From an uncultured Coriobacteriaceae bacterium (lineage in GTDB: Bacteria > Actinomycetota > Coriobacteriia > Coriobacteriales > Coriobacteriaceae), in assembly GCA_944319885.1 (NCBI GenBank), contig CALUFC010000007.1, positions 1-64,000 of the forward strand: a stretch of 64,000 nt of DNA, read 5' to 3'. Position numbers and translations under genes: made by a program. Of the stretch, positions 35,201-44,485 are shown one piece after another. Every line of letters starts with the position of its first letter. Positions within the stretch are counted from its first letter, which is position 1. The notes beneath the pieces were generated by a model that was not told the origin of the DNA, made no database searches, and saw only the letters and a program-made list of their open reading frames with translations.

Positions 35201-35910
35201 CGCGGTCTCCCTTCGCGGCGCCTGTTCGGCGGCGCTTCTTGCCTGTTGCCTGGGGGCGTAGGCAAGACCATACGGGAATGGGCGAAGCGTTATTCTTACG
35301 GGCTTTTCACGATGTCTTACAGCTATCTAACAAAGCTGGTGAGGCGGTTGAGATTCTGTGAAGTGCCAAAATGCCAAATCGCCGACGGCAGCATTAATTC
35401 GGTGGGCGGTTTGTGCAAACTGTGGCAAACAGGCGAAAAATATCTTGTTTTATGGATTGGCTGGTTCCATGGAGAGTGCGATGGCCCCGCGAGGTGAACA
35501 CCGGGATGTGTCAGCCCATGGGACGTGCCCTATGTCATGTCCCATGGCCGCCTGCGCACGGCCTCCGGCAACTTGTCTGTGCAGCGGACAGTGCTTTTAT
35601 GTGCATCAAAATGCTGTTTCGGGACGATAGACACTCTTTTGGCGCACAGACAACCGCCGTCGACTGCACAGAGAAACGGGAAGGGGCGCTGGAGCCTGGT
35701 GGCAAGCCCGGCCGTGGGCCACGGCAGCCAAAAGCGGACAGCACGCACCAACGAGAAAACCTTGAAAAGTTAAAAACTAGACACTGTGTTGTATTTTTGT
35801 GGGTAGCATAGGTGGGCGCGGCATGTGCACGCCTCTGCGGGCGCATGTGCGCGACGAGGCATGAAGCGCACCGCCCGAGGCGGGGTGGAGCGCTGTGATA
35901 GGAGTTATAT
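35201..35910. other. Gene-free region upstream of the acyl-CoA dehydratase activase gene
   Basis: About 710 bases of mixed, AT-richer sequence with no credible gene on either strand. It contains the second 107-bp palindromic repeat. It also has an AT-rich segment at about 35760-35815 that is the probable promoter area for the large gene starting at 35911 (TTGAAA at about 35763, no clear -10). Confidence 0.5.
35571..35677. repeat. 107-bp palindromic repeat, copy 2
   Basis: It aligns without gaps to 34042-34148, with roughly two thirds of positions identical by eye. The shared ends are ACTTGTCTGTGCAG and TGCACAGA. The inner hairpin arms TGTGCATCAAAA and TTTTGGCGCACA have drifted to two mismatches. 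Confidence 0.7.
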
Positions 35911-38900
35911 ATGGTTAAAGCTGCGAAAACGGCGGGCGAAGCGCTGCAGGCCCCTGAGGAGCCAACGAAGGAGCCGGACGGCGTGCACACGGGCGCTACC
36001 GAAGCGCCCCAGGTGCTCCGCGTGGGCCTCGATATCGGTTCCACGACTACCAAGGTACTCGTGCTCGACGCAGCGACCGGCGAGGTACTCTACTGGCGCT
36101 ACAAACGTCACGGTGCCCGTCAGGCGGCGAGCGCGGCCGAGGCGCTCGGCGAGGTGCAGCGGCGCTTTCCGGCGGCGCGCACGCGGGTAGCGGTGACCGG
36201 ATCGGGCGCGCGCGATATCGCCCGCGCTCTCGGCGCGGCCTATATCCAGGAGGTCGTTGCCAACTCGATCGCCATCCGCACGCTGTATCCCGAGGCGCGC
36301 TGCGCCATCGAGCTGGGCGGCCAGGACGCGAAGATGATCTTCTTCCACGCCGAGCGGGAGGGCGAGCTCCCTTCGGTCTCCGACATGCGCATGAACGGCA
36401 GCTGCGCGGGCGGTACCGGCGCGTTCATCGACGAGATGGCAAAGCTTCTGGGCGTGCCGTCCGAGGAGTTCGAGCAGCTGGCGAGTTCGGGCAAACGCGT
36501 CTACGAGGTTTCCGGGCGTTGCGGCGTCTACGCCAAGACCGACATCCAGCCGCTGCTCAACCAGGGTGTCGCCCGCGCCGATCTGGCGCTTTCGGCGCTG
36601 CATGCCGTGGCGCGCCAAACGATTGGAGGCCTGGCGCAGGGCATCGACATCGAGGCGCCGGTTATCTTCGAGGGCGGTACGCTCGCCTATAACCCTACGC
36701 TCGTGCGCGTGTTCTGCGAGCAGCTCGAGTTGGACGAGGGCATGTTCATCGTGCCGAACGATCCGCAGGTCATGATCGCGCGCGGCGCCGCGCTGGCGCT
36801 CTCGGAGCTCTTCGGCCAAACCGAGGCCGAGGTCGATCTCACGGCGGGCATCGCCGCGCTTCAGGATCTGCAGGAGCACCCGGTAGACGACGGTGAGGGC
36901 ACGGCGAGTCCGTTCTTTGCGCGTGCGAAGGATCGCGCGGCATTCGAGCAGCGCCACCCTGCCGAGGTACCCGCCTGCGGCCCGTCTGCGTATGCATCGG
37001 GCGATACCGTGCACGCCTATCTCGGCATCGATTCCGGCTCGACCACCACGAAGTTCGCGCTGCTCAACGAGGCGGGCGAGCTCATCGACTCCTTCTATGC
37101 GTCCAACGAGGGCAAGCCGCTCGACGTGGCGCGCGCGGGGCTCATGGACCTCAAGCGTCGCTGGGACGACGCCGGCGTTGCGCTCGTCATCGAGGCCGTG
37201 GGGACCACCGGCTACGGCGAGCTGCTCTTCGCACGCGCCCTTCATGCCGATTACCATACCGTCGAGACGGTGGCGCATGCGCGCGCGGCGGCAACCTGCG
37301 TGCCCGACGCCACCTTCGTGCTCGACATCGGCGGGCAGGACATGAAGGCCATCTGGCTCGATTACGGCGTGCTCACCGATATCGTGGTCAACGAAGCATG
37401 CTCTGCCGGGTGCGGTTCGTTTCTCGAGGGCTTTGCCGCCACGCTGGGCATTCCGGTTGCCGAGATAGCCGACGCCGCCTTCACCTCGACCGAGCCGGCA
37501 AACCTGGGCAGCCGCTGCACGGTGTTTATGAACTCGAGCGTGGTATCCGAGCAACGCCGTGGCAAGGGACCCGCCGACATCATGGCGGGGCTTTGCCGCT
37601 CGATTATCGAAAACGTCTTCACGAAGGTCATTCGCGTCTCCAACCTCGATAAGCTGGGAGACCGCATCGTGGTGCAGGGCGGCACGTTCCGCAACGACGC
37701 GGTGCTCGCCGCCTTCGAGCAGTACTTGGGGCGCGAGGTCACGCGCGCACCGCATCCGGGCCTCATGGGCGCCATCGGCGTGGCGTTGCTGGCGCACGAG
37801 CAGGCGGATCGCGCGGAGGAGCGCCGCGGCCGCCGCGGGCATTCGACCTTTATCGGTCTCGACGCGCTCGAGCACTTCACCCACACCGAATACGCCGGTG
37901 TCACCTGTCGTCGTTGCGGCAACCACTGCAGCCGCTCGGTCGTGGCATTTAGCGATGGCGCGCTTTTCGTGACGGGCAACCGCTGCCCGCGCGGCGAGGA
38001 TATTGACTGGATGGAACTGCTGCGCGAGGTACCCGAGGCAGCTGCCGACGCTCCCGCCGGCGCGCTCATCGAGCAGCCGGCAACGCCGGGCGCCCCGCAC
38101 CGCACCGGCGGCATCGAGCCATCGGAGGCGGTGAGCGCTACGGCGGGCGAGCAGATCAAGGAGTCGGTGGGGCCGGCGATCGTGCGCAAGCGGCCCGTGC
38201 GCGCCGCCAACCTCTTCGACGAGCGCGAGCGGCTGCTGTTCCAAAACTGGCCCTGCGAGCCGGTGGCGCCCGAGCGCGGCGAGACCATCGGCATCCCGCG
38301 CGTGCTCGAGTTCTGGGACAACATGCCGTTCTGGTCGACGCTCTTCCGCGCGCTCGGCTTCACCGTGCGCATCTCGCGGCCCAGTACGCGCCGCACGTTC
38401 GAGCGGGGCCTGCCGCATGTGACCTCGGACACCATCTGCTTCCCTGCCAAACTCGTGCACGGGCATGTGCGCGACCTCGTTGATGCGCAGGTCGATCGCA
38501 TCTTCATGCCCATCATCACGACGGTCCCCACCGAGAACACGGCAAAGACTAGCGAGTGGATGTGCGCGGTGGTGAAGGGCTATCCGTACGTGCTGAAAAA
38601 CTCCGACAACCCGGAGGAGCGCTACGGGATTCCGTTCGATGCGCCGTTGTTCCACTGGTACACCATGCGCGACCGCACGCGCCAGCTCAGCCGGTTCCTC
38701 AAGGAGACCTACGGGGTGAGCGATGCACAGGCTGCCCGTGCCATCGAGCAGGCCGATGCCGCCCAGCACGCGTTTGCCGCGCAGCTCGAACAGCGCGGGC
38801 AGGAGGTGTTGGACGAGGTGCGCCGCACGGGCTCATACGCCGTGGTGGTGGCGTCGCGCCCGTACCACAACGATCCGCTCGTCAACCACGGCGTGCCCAA

Positions 38901-40578
38901 GCTGTTCAGCAATCAGGGCATCGCGGTGCTCACGCCCGATGCCGTGCCCGGTGTGCGCTCGGTCGATCTGTCGAAAAGCCGGCTCGATATCGTGAACAAC
39001 TTCCATGCGCGCATGCTCGCTTCGGCGGTGATCGCCGCGTCGTCGCCCGAGCTCGAGTACGTGCAGCTCGTGAGCTTCGGCTGCGGACACGACGCGTATC
39101 TCTCGGACGAGATCGTGCGGCTCATGTGCGAGATCTCGGGCAAGGCGCCGCTCATTTTGAAAATCGACGAGAGCGATGCGACCGGACCGCTGCGCATTCG
39201 CGTGCGCTCCTTTATCGAGACCACCGAGCGCCGCCGTCGCGAGGAGGCCGGGCGCTCCGCCGCGGTTTCGGAGCCGCACGAGCTGCCCGACCCCTATGAG
39301 GTGAAATACACCGAGCGCGACCGTCGCGAGAAGGTGTTCCTCATCCCCAACACGAGCCATGCGTTCAGCCAGCTCATGGCCGCGGCGCTGCGCCACCAAG
39401 GGGTGCGCGCCGATCCGATGCCCGTCGGCCGCGACGAGGCGATTCGCCTCGGCAAGCGCTACGTGCACAACGACATCTGCTTCCCTGCGCAGATCGTGAT
39501 CGGCGAGGCGCTCGAGGCGCTCGAGAGCGGCCGCTACGACGACAAAGACGTTGCCATCCTCACGGGCAAATACATCGGCGATTGTCGCCTGACGCACTAC
39601 ATGCCGCTGCTGCGCCGCGCGCTCGATGATGCCGGCTACGCGCACGTTCCGGTTGCCACGAACGATAACGAGGACGCCCACGACGCCTACCCCGGGTTCA
39701 GGCTCTCGCTCGGCTCGAGCATGGCGATTGCCTGGGGGCTTCCCATGATCGATGCGCTCGAGGCGCTGCTCAGGCGCATGCGCCCCTACGAGCTTGAGCC
39801 GGGTTCGGCAGATGCGGCGTTCACGCAGGCTGTCGATGCCGTCATGAAGGGAATTGAGGTGCATGGCGTGCGCGGTGCCGAAACGGGGTTCGCCCGCGCC
39901 ATCGAGATCATGCGCGGCGTGCGCTACGATCGCTCTCATCCGCGCCCACAGGTGCTCATTGTGGGTGAGTACCTGCTCAACTTCCATCCCGGCGCCAATC
40001 ACGAGATCGAGCGCTATCTCGAGCGCAACGGGCTGGAGGTCATCGAGGCGCGCATGACCGACGTGATTCGCAAGAGCTATTTCTACAAGCACGCACAGTC
40101 ACGCGAGTACCATGTCGATCTGCCGCTCCAGGAGCGCGTGTGGAACGCCACGGCCGACAGCCTCTTCGACATCGCGCATACGCGCTGCGATCGCATCGCC
40201 CAGGCGCACCCGCTTTACGAGCCACCCGTGCGCATGCCCGAGCTCGTGAAGATGAGCGACGACGTGCTGCACCATACCTTCGACGCCGGTGAGGGCGTGC
40301 TCATTCCCGCCGAGATCTTGGAACACGCGGCGCACGGCTGCCGCGCCTTCGTGATCCTGCAGCCGTTTGGCTGCCTGCCCAACCACGTGGTGGGCCGTGG
40401 GCTGGTGCGCGCGCTCAAGAAGCGCTATCCAGATGCGCAGATCCTGCCGCTGGACTACGACCCCGACGTGAGCTTTGCGAATGTCGAGAACCGTCTGCAG
40501 ATGCTCATCATGAACACGCGCAATGCCGCCGCGGGGAACGCTGCGAAGGAGGGGGCGGGTCATGGCGAGACCGCGTAA
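35911..40578 (+). CDS. Acyl-CoA dehydratase activase-related fusion protein (HgdC-like duplication plus HgdB-like region)
   Basis: A 1555-residue protein. Two BadF/BcrAD-type ATPase domains lie at about residues 30-290 (VGLDIGSTTTKVLVLD) and 365-640 (LGIDSGSTTTKFALLN). Each has a cysteine motif typical of [4Fe-4S] activators: NGSCAGGTGAF near 165 and NEACSAGCGSF near 498. A DUF2229 region begins near 797 (RVLEFWDNMPFWSTLFRALG). The rest resembles HgdB-type 2-hydroxyacyl-CoA dehydratase subunits (SFGCGHDAYLSDEIV, NDICFPAQIVIGEAL). Family members are widespread in anaerobes; a role in activating or carrying out radical dehydration is inferred, and the substrate is unknown. AGGAG precedes ATG 35911. 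A TetR gene overlaps its end. Confidence 0.85.
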   Translation: MVKAAKTAGEALQAPEEPTKEPDGVHTGATEAPQVLRVGLDIGSTTTKVLVLDAATGEVLYWRYKRHGARQAASAAEALGEVQRRFPAARTRVAVTGSGARDIARALGAAYIQEVVANSIAIRTLYPEARCAIELGGQDAKMIFFHAEREGELPSVSDMRMNGSCAGGTGAFIDEMAKLLGVPSEEFEQLASSGKRVYEVSGRCGVYAKTDIQPLLNQGVARADLALSALHAVARQTIGGLAQGIDIEAPVIFEGGTLAYNPTLVRVFCEQLELDEGMFIVPNDPQVMIARGAALALSELFGQTEAEVDLTAGIAALQDLQEHPVDDGEGTASPFFARAKDRAAFEQRHPAEVPACGPSAYASGDTVHAYLGIDSGSTTTKFALLNEAGELIDSFYASNEGKPLDVARAGLMDLKRRWDDAGVALVIEAVGTTGYGELLFARALHADYHTVETVAHARAAATCVPDATFVLDIGGQDMKAIWLDYGVLTDIVVNEACSAGCGSFLEGFAATLGIPVAEIADAAFTSTEPANLGSRCTVFMNSSVVSEQRRGKGPADIMAGLCRSIIENVFTKVIRVSNLDKLGDRIVVQGGTFRNDAVLAAFEQYLGREVTRAPHPGLMGAIGVALLAHEQADRAEERRGRRGHSTFIGLDALEHFTHTEYAGVTCRRCGNHCSRSVVAFSDGALFVTGNRCPRGEDIDWMELLREVPEAAADAPAGALIEQPATPGAPHRTGGIEPSEAVSATAGEQIKESVGPAIVRKRPVRAANLFDERERLLFQNWPCEPVAPERGETIGIPRVLEFWDNMPFWSTLFRALGFTVRISRPSTRRTFERGLPHVTSDTICFPAKLVHGHVRDLVDAQVDRIFMPIITTVPTENTAKTSEWMCAVVKGYPYVLKNSDNPEERYGIPFDAPLFHWYTMRDRTRQLSRFLKETYGVSDAQAARAIEQADAAQHAFAAQLEQRGQEVLDEVRRTGSYAVVVASRPYHNDPLVNHGVPKLFSNQGIAVLTPDAVPGVRSVDLSKSRLDIVNNFHARMLASAVIAASSPELEYVQLVSFGCGHDAYLSDEIVRLMCEISGKAPLILKIDESDATGPLRIRVRSFIETTERRRREEAGRSAAVSEPHELPDPYEVKYTERDRREKVFLIPNTSHAFSQLMAAALRHQGVRADPMPVGRDEAIRLGKRYVHNDICFPAQIVIGEALEALESGRYDDKDVAILTGKYIGDCRLTHYMPLLRRALDDAGYAHVPVATNDNEDAHDAYPGFRLSLGSSMAIAWGLPMIDALEALLRRMRPYELEPGSADAAFTQAVDAVMKGIEVHGVRGAETGFARAIEIMRGVRYDRSHPRPQVLIVGEYLLNFHPGANHEIERYLERNGLEVIEARMTDVIRKSYFYKHAQSREYHVDLPLQERVWNATADSLFDIAHTRCDRIAQAHPLYEPPVRMPELVKMSDDVLHHTFDAGEGVLIPAEILEHAAHGCRAFVILQPFGCLPNHVVGRGLVRALKKRYPDAQILPLDYDPDVSFANVENRLQMLIMNTRNAAAGNAAKEGAGHGETA

Positions 40579-41236
40579 GGACGCGCAGGACCCCTGTGCC
40601 CGCCAGCGGCTCATCGACGCGTTCTGGGCGCTGCTCGAGACGCGTCCGGTGCACGAGATCACGGTGGGCGCGCTGGTCGAGGTGGCCGGGTGCAACCGCG
40701 GCACCTTCTACTATTACTTCGCCGATGTCGACGCGCTCGTGGCCTTCGCTGCCGAGGAGCTTCTGGGCGATGGGTCGCTTTCGCTTGCGGTCTTTCGCTG
40801 CCTGGTGGCCGGTAGTCCGGCGAGCGTGATGTATGAGGTGGCGCCCGAGCGCATCGCCCATGCGGCGCTGCTCATGCGCTCGGGCGAGCTGCAGACGATC
40901 GAGGTGGCGCTGCGCCGTGCGGTGCAGGGGCTCTGGCAGGGCAGGCTGTGTGGGGCGGGCGAGGAGCTTTCGCCTACGGCGTGCTTCGCCATCCAGTTCA
41001 TGGTGGGCGGCATGCTGGGGTACATCATCTGGTCGTCGCGCCTCGAGCAGCCGTTTCGGCCGCTGCCGCGCGTGGAGCGCGTCTATCTCGCCCAGGTTGC
41101 CCGCGCCACGGTGGAGACGGTCGCGCGTGCGCAGGGCATGACGCCGGTCGAGGTGGTTGCGCGCCTGACGGCGGAAGACGCGCTCGCTGCCGGGCAGCCG
41201 CAGCCGTCATGTGCAAGCGCTCGACAAAATGGCTGA
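40562..41236 (+). CDS. TetR/AcrR-family transcriptional regulator
   Basis: A 224-residue regulator. The N-terminal helix-turn-helix (ITVGALVEVAGCNRGTFYYYF, about residues 38-58) is a standard TetR DNA-binding domain. The remaining helical region would bind an unknown ligand. It overlaps the last 17 bases of the large activase gene, with AAGGAGGGGG as its ribosome binding site, so the two are co-transcribed. It may control that operon. DNA in the C-terminal half is very GC-rich, like the neighbours. Confidence 0.88.
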   Translation: MARPRKDAQDPCARQRLIDAFWALLETRPVHEITVGALVEVAGCNRGTFYYYFADVDALVAFAAEELLGDGSLSLAVFRCLVAGSPASVMYEVAPERIAHAALLMRSGELQTIEVALRRAVQGLWQGRLCGAGEELSPTACFAIQFMVGGMLGYIIWSSRLEQPFRPLPRVERVYLAQVARATVETVARAQGMTPVEVVARLTAEDALAAGQPQPSCASARQNG

Positions 41237-41250
41237 TATCGGGTTACAAT
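41221..41250 (+). promoter_or_regulatory. Candidate clpC promoter
   Basis: TCGACA (41221-41226), an 18-base spacer and TACAAT (41245-41250), about 100 bases before clpC. It overlaps the end of the TetR gene. I saw neither a CIRCE inverted repeat nor a CtsR heptad repeat here. Confidence 0.45.
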
Positions 41251-41348
41251 TCCTCAATTCCGGGTACAACGCTCACGGCAAACATCCATGACTCGTATCG
41301 GGGCCCGCCGCAGATGCACCGGCGGGCTCAGCACGTAAAGAGGTAGCC

Positions 41349-44063
41349 ATGTTAGATAGATTCACCGATCGCGCGCGCCGCGTGATGTCGCTCGCCAAGC
41401 AGGAGGCCGTGGGGCTCAACACGTCCAACGTGGGCACCGAGCACCTGCTGCTTGCCCTTGCCAAGGAGGACGAGGGTATCGCGGCCGAGGCGCTGCGCTC
41501 GCTCGAGATCACCTACGACGATATTTTGGAGCAGCTCCAGGCATCTGCCACCACGAAGCCGGCGAATGCCGACGAGACGGCGAATCCCGACGCACCCGCG
41601 GCCGAGGCTACGGGCACAGCGCCGGCGGATGCCGACGCACCGGATGCCGCCGGCGAGCAGTCGGCGGGCAAGCTCGCCTTCACGCCGGCGGTAATCGCGG
41701 TGATGGAGAAGAGCTTCCGCCTTGCCCGCGAGAACAACCAGACGTACGTCTCGACCGAGCACCTGCTGCTGGGCATCGTCGACGAATCCTCCTGCCGCGG
41801 CATGGACATTCTCATGCGCCTGGGCGTGAGCGCCGCCTCCGTGCGCGCGGCGGTGGAGAAGCTCACCGCTAAAGACCAGGGCGGCAAACGGCCTATGGCG
41901 GGCGCGGGCGCGGGGCGTCCCGGCGCGGGCGTTCCGTTCTTCTCGGGCATGGCGTCGAGCGGCAAGGGCGAGGGCGATACCTCCGTGCTGCAGCAGTTCG
42001 CGACCAACCTCACCCAGGAGGCGCGCGACGGCAAGCTCGACCCCGTGATCGGTCGCGAGCAGGAGATCTCGCGCATGATGGAGATCCTCTCGCGCCGCAC
42101 GAAGAACAACCCGCTCATCTTGGGCGATCCGGGCGTGGGCAAGACCGCCATCGTGGAGGGCCTTGCGCAGGAGATCGCCGCCGGTAACGTGCCCGAGAAC
42201 CTGCTCAACCAAAATGTATGGTCGCTCGACCTGCCTGGCCTCGTGGCCGGTGCCAAGTACCGCGGCGAGTTCGAGGAGCGCCTGAAGGGCGTCATCCAGG
42301 AATGCACCGAGGCGGACGACGCGATCCTGTTCATCGACGAGATGCACACGCTCATCGGTGCCGGTTCGGCGGAGGGCTCGATCGATGCGAGCTCGATGCT
42401 CAAGCCCGTGCTCGCGCGCGGCGCCTTCCAGATTATCGGCGCCACCACGGCCGAGGAGTTCCGCAAGTACCTCACCAAGGATCCGGCGTTCGAGCGCCGC
42501 TTCCAGTCGATCGACGTTGAGGAGCCGAGCGTCGAGGACACGGTGAAGATCTTACAGGCGCTGCTGCCGCGCTATGAGGAGCATCACCACGTGCGCTACA
42601 CGCCGGCTGCCGTCGAGGCGGCGGCGAGCCTTTCGGCGCGCTACATCCAAGATCGCTATCTGCCCGACAAGGCCATCGACCTTATCGATGAGTCGGGCGC
42701 GCGGGCGCGCATTGCCAGGAACCGTGCGCCCGAGAACGTGCGCGCGGCCGAAACGCGCGTCGAGGAGCTCAAGCGCGAGGCCGCCGAGGCAACCGAGGCG
42801 GACGACATGAACCGCGCCGCCGAGCTCACCGAGCAGGAGAAGCAGGCAGAGATCGCGCTCTCCGAGGCCCGCGCCGCGTGGAACGCCGAGCTCGACGCAA
42901 GCCCCATCACGATCGACGTCGACCAGATCGCCGATATCGTCTCCGCTACCTCGGGTGTGCCGGTGTCCTCGCTCACCGAGGATGAGAGCCGGCGCCTCTT
43001 GCAGTGCGAGAGCGTGCTCAAGACGCGTATCATCGGCCAGGACGAAGCCGTTGCGGCCGTGGCCAAGGCTATCCGTCGCAGCCGCTCGCCGCTCAAGGAC
43101 CCGCGTCGCCCCGGCGGCTCGTTCATCTTCCTCGGCCCCACGGGCACGGGCAAGACCGAGCTCGCCAAGACGCTTGCCGAATACCTCTTTGGCAGCAAGG
43201 ACGCGCTCATCTCCTTCGACATGAGCGAGTTTGCCAGCGAGTACGAGGTCTCGAAGCTCATCGGTTCGCCTCCGGGCTACGTGGGCCACGAGGAGGGTGG
43301 CCAGCTCACCAAGGCGGTGCGCCGGCATCCGTATTCGGTGGTGCTTTTCGATGAGATCGAGAAGGCGCACCCGGATATCTTCAACATCCTGTTGCAGGTA
43401 CTCGACGAGGGACGCCTCACCGACGGCCAGGGCAAGACGGTTGATTTCCGCAACACGGTGGTCATCATGACCTCGAACGTGGGCGCGCGCGAGATCGCGC
43501 AGGAATCGAGCGTGGGCTTTGGTACTACCGGCGAGCAGGGCCTTTCGGGCAAGGAGATCAAGAGCCGCGCGATGACCGAGCTCAAGCGTCTGTTCCGCCC
43601 CGAGTTCCTGAACCGCGTGGACGATATCGTGGTCTTCCAGAAGCTTACGGGCGAGAGCCTGACCGCCATCGCTGAGCTGCTGGTGGACGACCTGCGTCAG
43701 CGTCTCATCGCCAATGGTATGAACATCGTGCTCACGCCCGCCGCGATTGAGAAGATCGTGGCGGAAGGCACCGACCTCACCAATGGTGCGCGTCCGCTGC
43801 GTCGTGCCATCCAGCGCCTCATCGAGGACCCGCTCTCGGAGGAGCTGCTGGCGGGCGAGTGGCGCGCCGGCGACACCGTGCTCACCGATGTGGTGGATGA
43901 CGTCTTTGTCTTCAGCCATGGCACGGGCGAGATTCCCGCGCCCCGCGCAACGGGCACGCTGGGTGCCTCGTTTGAGCACGCGCCGCACACCGCGGGCGGC
44001 ACGCCCACGCTTGCCGGCGGCGGCTCGGGCGGTATCGCCCAGGCGGGATCCGGCACGCGATAA
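41349..44063 (+). CDS. clpC: ClpC-type AAA+ unfoldase
   Basis: A 904-residue chaperone that unfolds proteins for ClpP. The N domain has two Clp repeats: [33 protein letters not shown], then [33 protein letters not shown]. They are separated by a roughly 40-residue Ala/Pro/Asp-rich insert (about 70-110). Walker A 1 is GDPGVGKT near 259 and Walker A 2 is GPTGTGKT near 596. The coiled-coil middle domain spans about 450-510. The C terminus has a Gly-rich tail. At 904 residues it is longer than typical ClpC (about 810-850), because of the insert and tail. No mcsA, mcsB or ctsR precedes it. Confidence 0.93.
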   Translation: MLDRFTDRARRVMSLAKQEAVGLNTSNVGTEHLLLALAKEDEGIAAEALRSLEITYDDILEQLQASATTKPANADETANPDAPAAEATGTAPADADAPDAAGEQSAGKLAFTPAVIAVMEKSFRLARENNQTYVSTEHLLLGIVDESSCRGMDILMRLGVSAASVRAAVEKLTAKDQGGKRPMAGAGAGRPGAGVPFFSGMASSGKGEGDTSVLQQFATNLTQEARDGKLDPVIGREQEISRMMEILSRRTKNNPLILGDPGVGKTAIVEGLAQEIAAGNVPENLLNQNVWSLDLPGLVAGAKYRGEFEERLKGVIQECTEADDAILFIDEMHTLIGAGSAEGSIDASSMLKPVLARGAFQIIGATTAEEFRKYLTKDPAFERRFQSIDVEEPSVEDTVKILQALLPRYEEHHHVRYTPAAVEAAASLSARYIQDRYLPDKAIDLIDESGARARIARNRAPENVRAAETRVEELKREAAEATEADDMNRAAELTEQEKQAEIALSEARAAWNAELDASPITIDVDQIADIVSATSGVPVSSLTEDESRRLLQCESVLKTRIIGQDEAVAAVAKAIRRSRSPLKDPRRPGGSFIFLGPTGTGKTELAKTLAEYLFGSKDALISFDMSEFASEYEVSKLIGSPPGYVGHEEGGQLTKAVRRHPYSVVLFDEIEKAHPDIFNILLQVLDEGRLTDGQGKTVDFRNTVVIMTSNVGAREIAQESSVGFGTTGEQGLSGKEIKSRAMTELKRLFRPEFLNRVDDIVVFQKLTGESLTAIAELLVDDLRQRLIANGMNIVLTPAAIEKIVAEGTDLTNGARPLRRAIQRLIEDPLSEELLAGEWRAGDTVLTDVVDDVFVFSHGTGEIPAPRATGTLGASFEHAPHTAGGTPTLAGGGSGGIAQAGSGTR

Positions 44064-44091
44064 CGCGACGCGGTCGCAATAACGCATGAAG

Positions 44092-44125
44092 ATGCCGCAG
44101 GGCGCTGACGCACCCTGCGGCATCG
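44092..44125 (+). terminator. Hairpin downstream of clpC
   Basis: A perfect 12-bp stem (GATGCCGCAGGG with CCCTGCGGCATC) and a 10-base loop, beginning 29 bases after the clpC stop. There is no T tract. Confidence 0.55.
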
Positions 44126-44197
44126 TGCGTTCATAGGCTATGCGCGCGGTGCTCGATATGCGCGGAGCATTGCGTATCGGGTTGATAGTTCGAGCAG

Positions 44198-44344
44198 TCA
44201 GATGCGGTTTTTCAGGTATTCAATGTTTTGCGTGGGACCCCTGAAGTAGAGCAGTGGTTTGTGCTCGTCACGCAGGAAATATACCAGGGTTTTTGCTGCA
44301 GGCAATGTATTGCTATCCGGCGTGTTGAGGTCAAACCATTGCAT
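44198..44344 (-). CDS. Doubtful 48-residue small protein
   Basis: A short minus-strand frame from ATG 44344 with protein-like composition (for example LPAAKTLVYFLRDEHKPLLYF and a C terminus EYLKNRI). There is no ribosome binding site before the ATG. The region is less GC-rich than its neighbours, so it may be the end of a decayed gene rather than a functional one. I do not recognise it. Confidence 0.25.
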   Translation of the reverse strand: MQWFDLNTPDSNTLPAAKTLVYFLRDEHKPLLYFRGPTQNIEYLKNRI

Positions 44345-44414
44345 AGTTGAAAAAAGCGATTGGTCATCAGGCGCTGCGGGCCGATGGTGGCGTGGCGGCC
44401 TGGATAGAGCTCGT

Positions 44415-44456
44415 GAAAAAAGTTCGACCCCGCTTCGGCGGGGCCATTTTTCATGA
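44415..44456. terminator. Bidirectional intrinsic terminator upstream of disA
   Basis: A CCCCGC/GCGGGG stem with a TTCG loop (44428-44443). It is followed on the plus strand by CCATTTTTC and flanked on the other side by AAAAAA, so it could act in both directions. Confidence 0.7.
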
Positions 44457-44485
44457 GAGAATAGGAATGTATGTGAGTAGCGTGT

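Larger units (their letters stand above)
44064..44485. other. Intergenic region between clpC and disA
   Basis: About 422 bases. It includes a 12-bp GC-rich hairpin after clpC (44092-44125), AT-rich sequence in the middle, a bidirectional terminator at 44428-44455, and a doubtful minus-strand small frame at 44198-44344. Confidence 0.5.

Noticed and set aside
35905-38769. 954-residue minus-strand open frame opposite the activase gene
   Set aside because: It mirrors the codons of a clearly conserved plus-strand gene and shows no domain pattern of its own.
41250-41348. CIRCE or CtsR operator before clpC
   Set aside because: No TTAGCACTC-type inverted repeat and no GGTCAAA-type heptad repeat was found.
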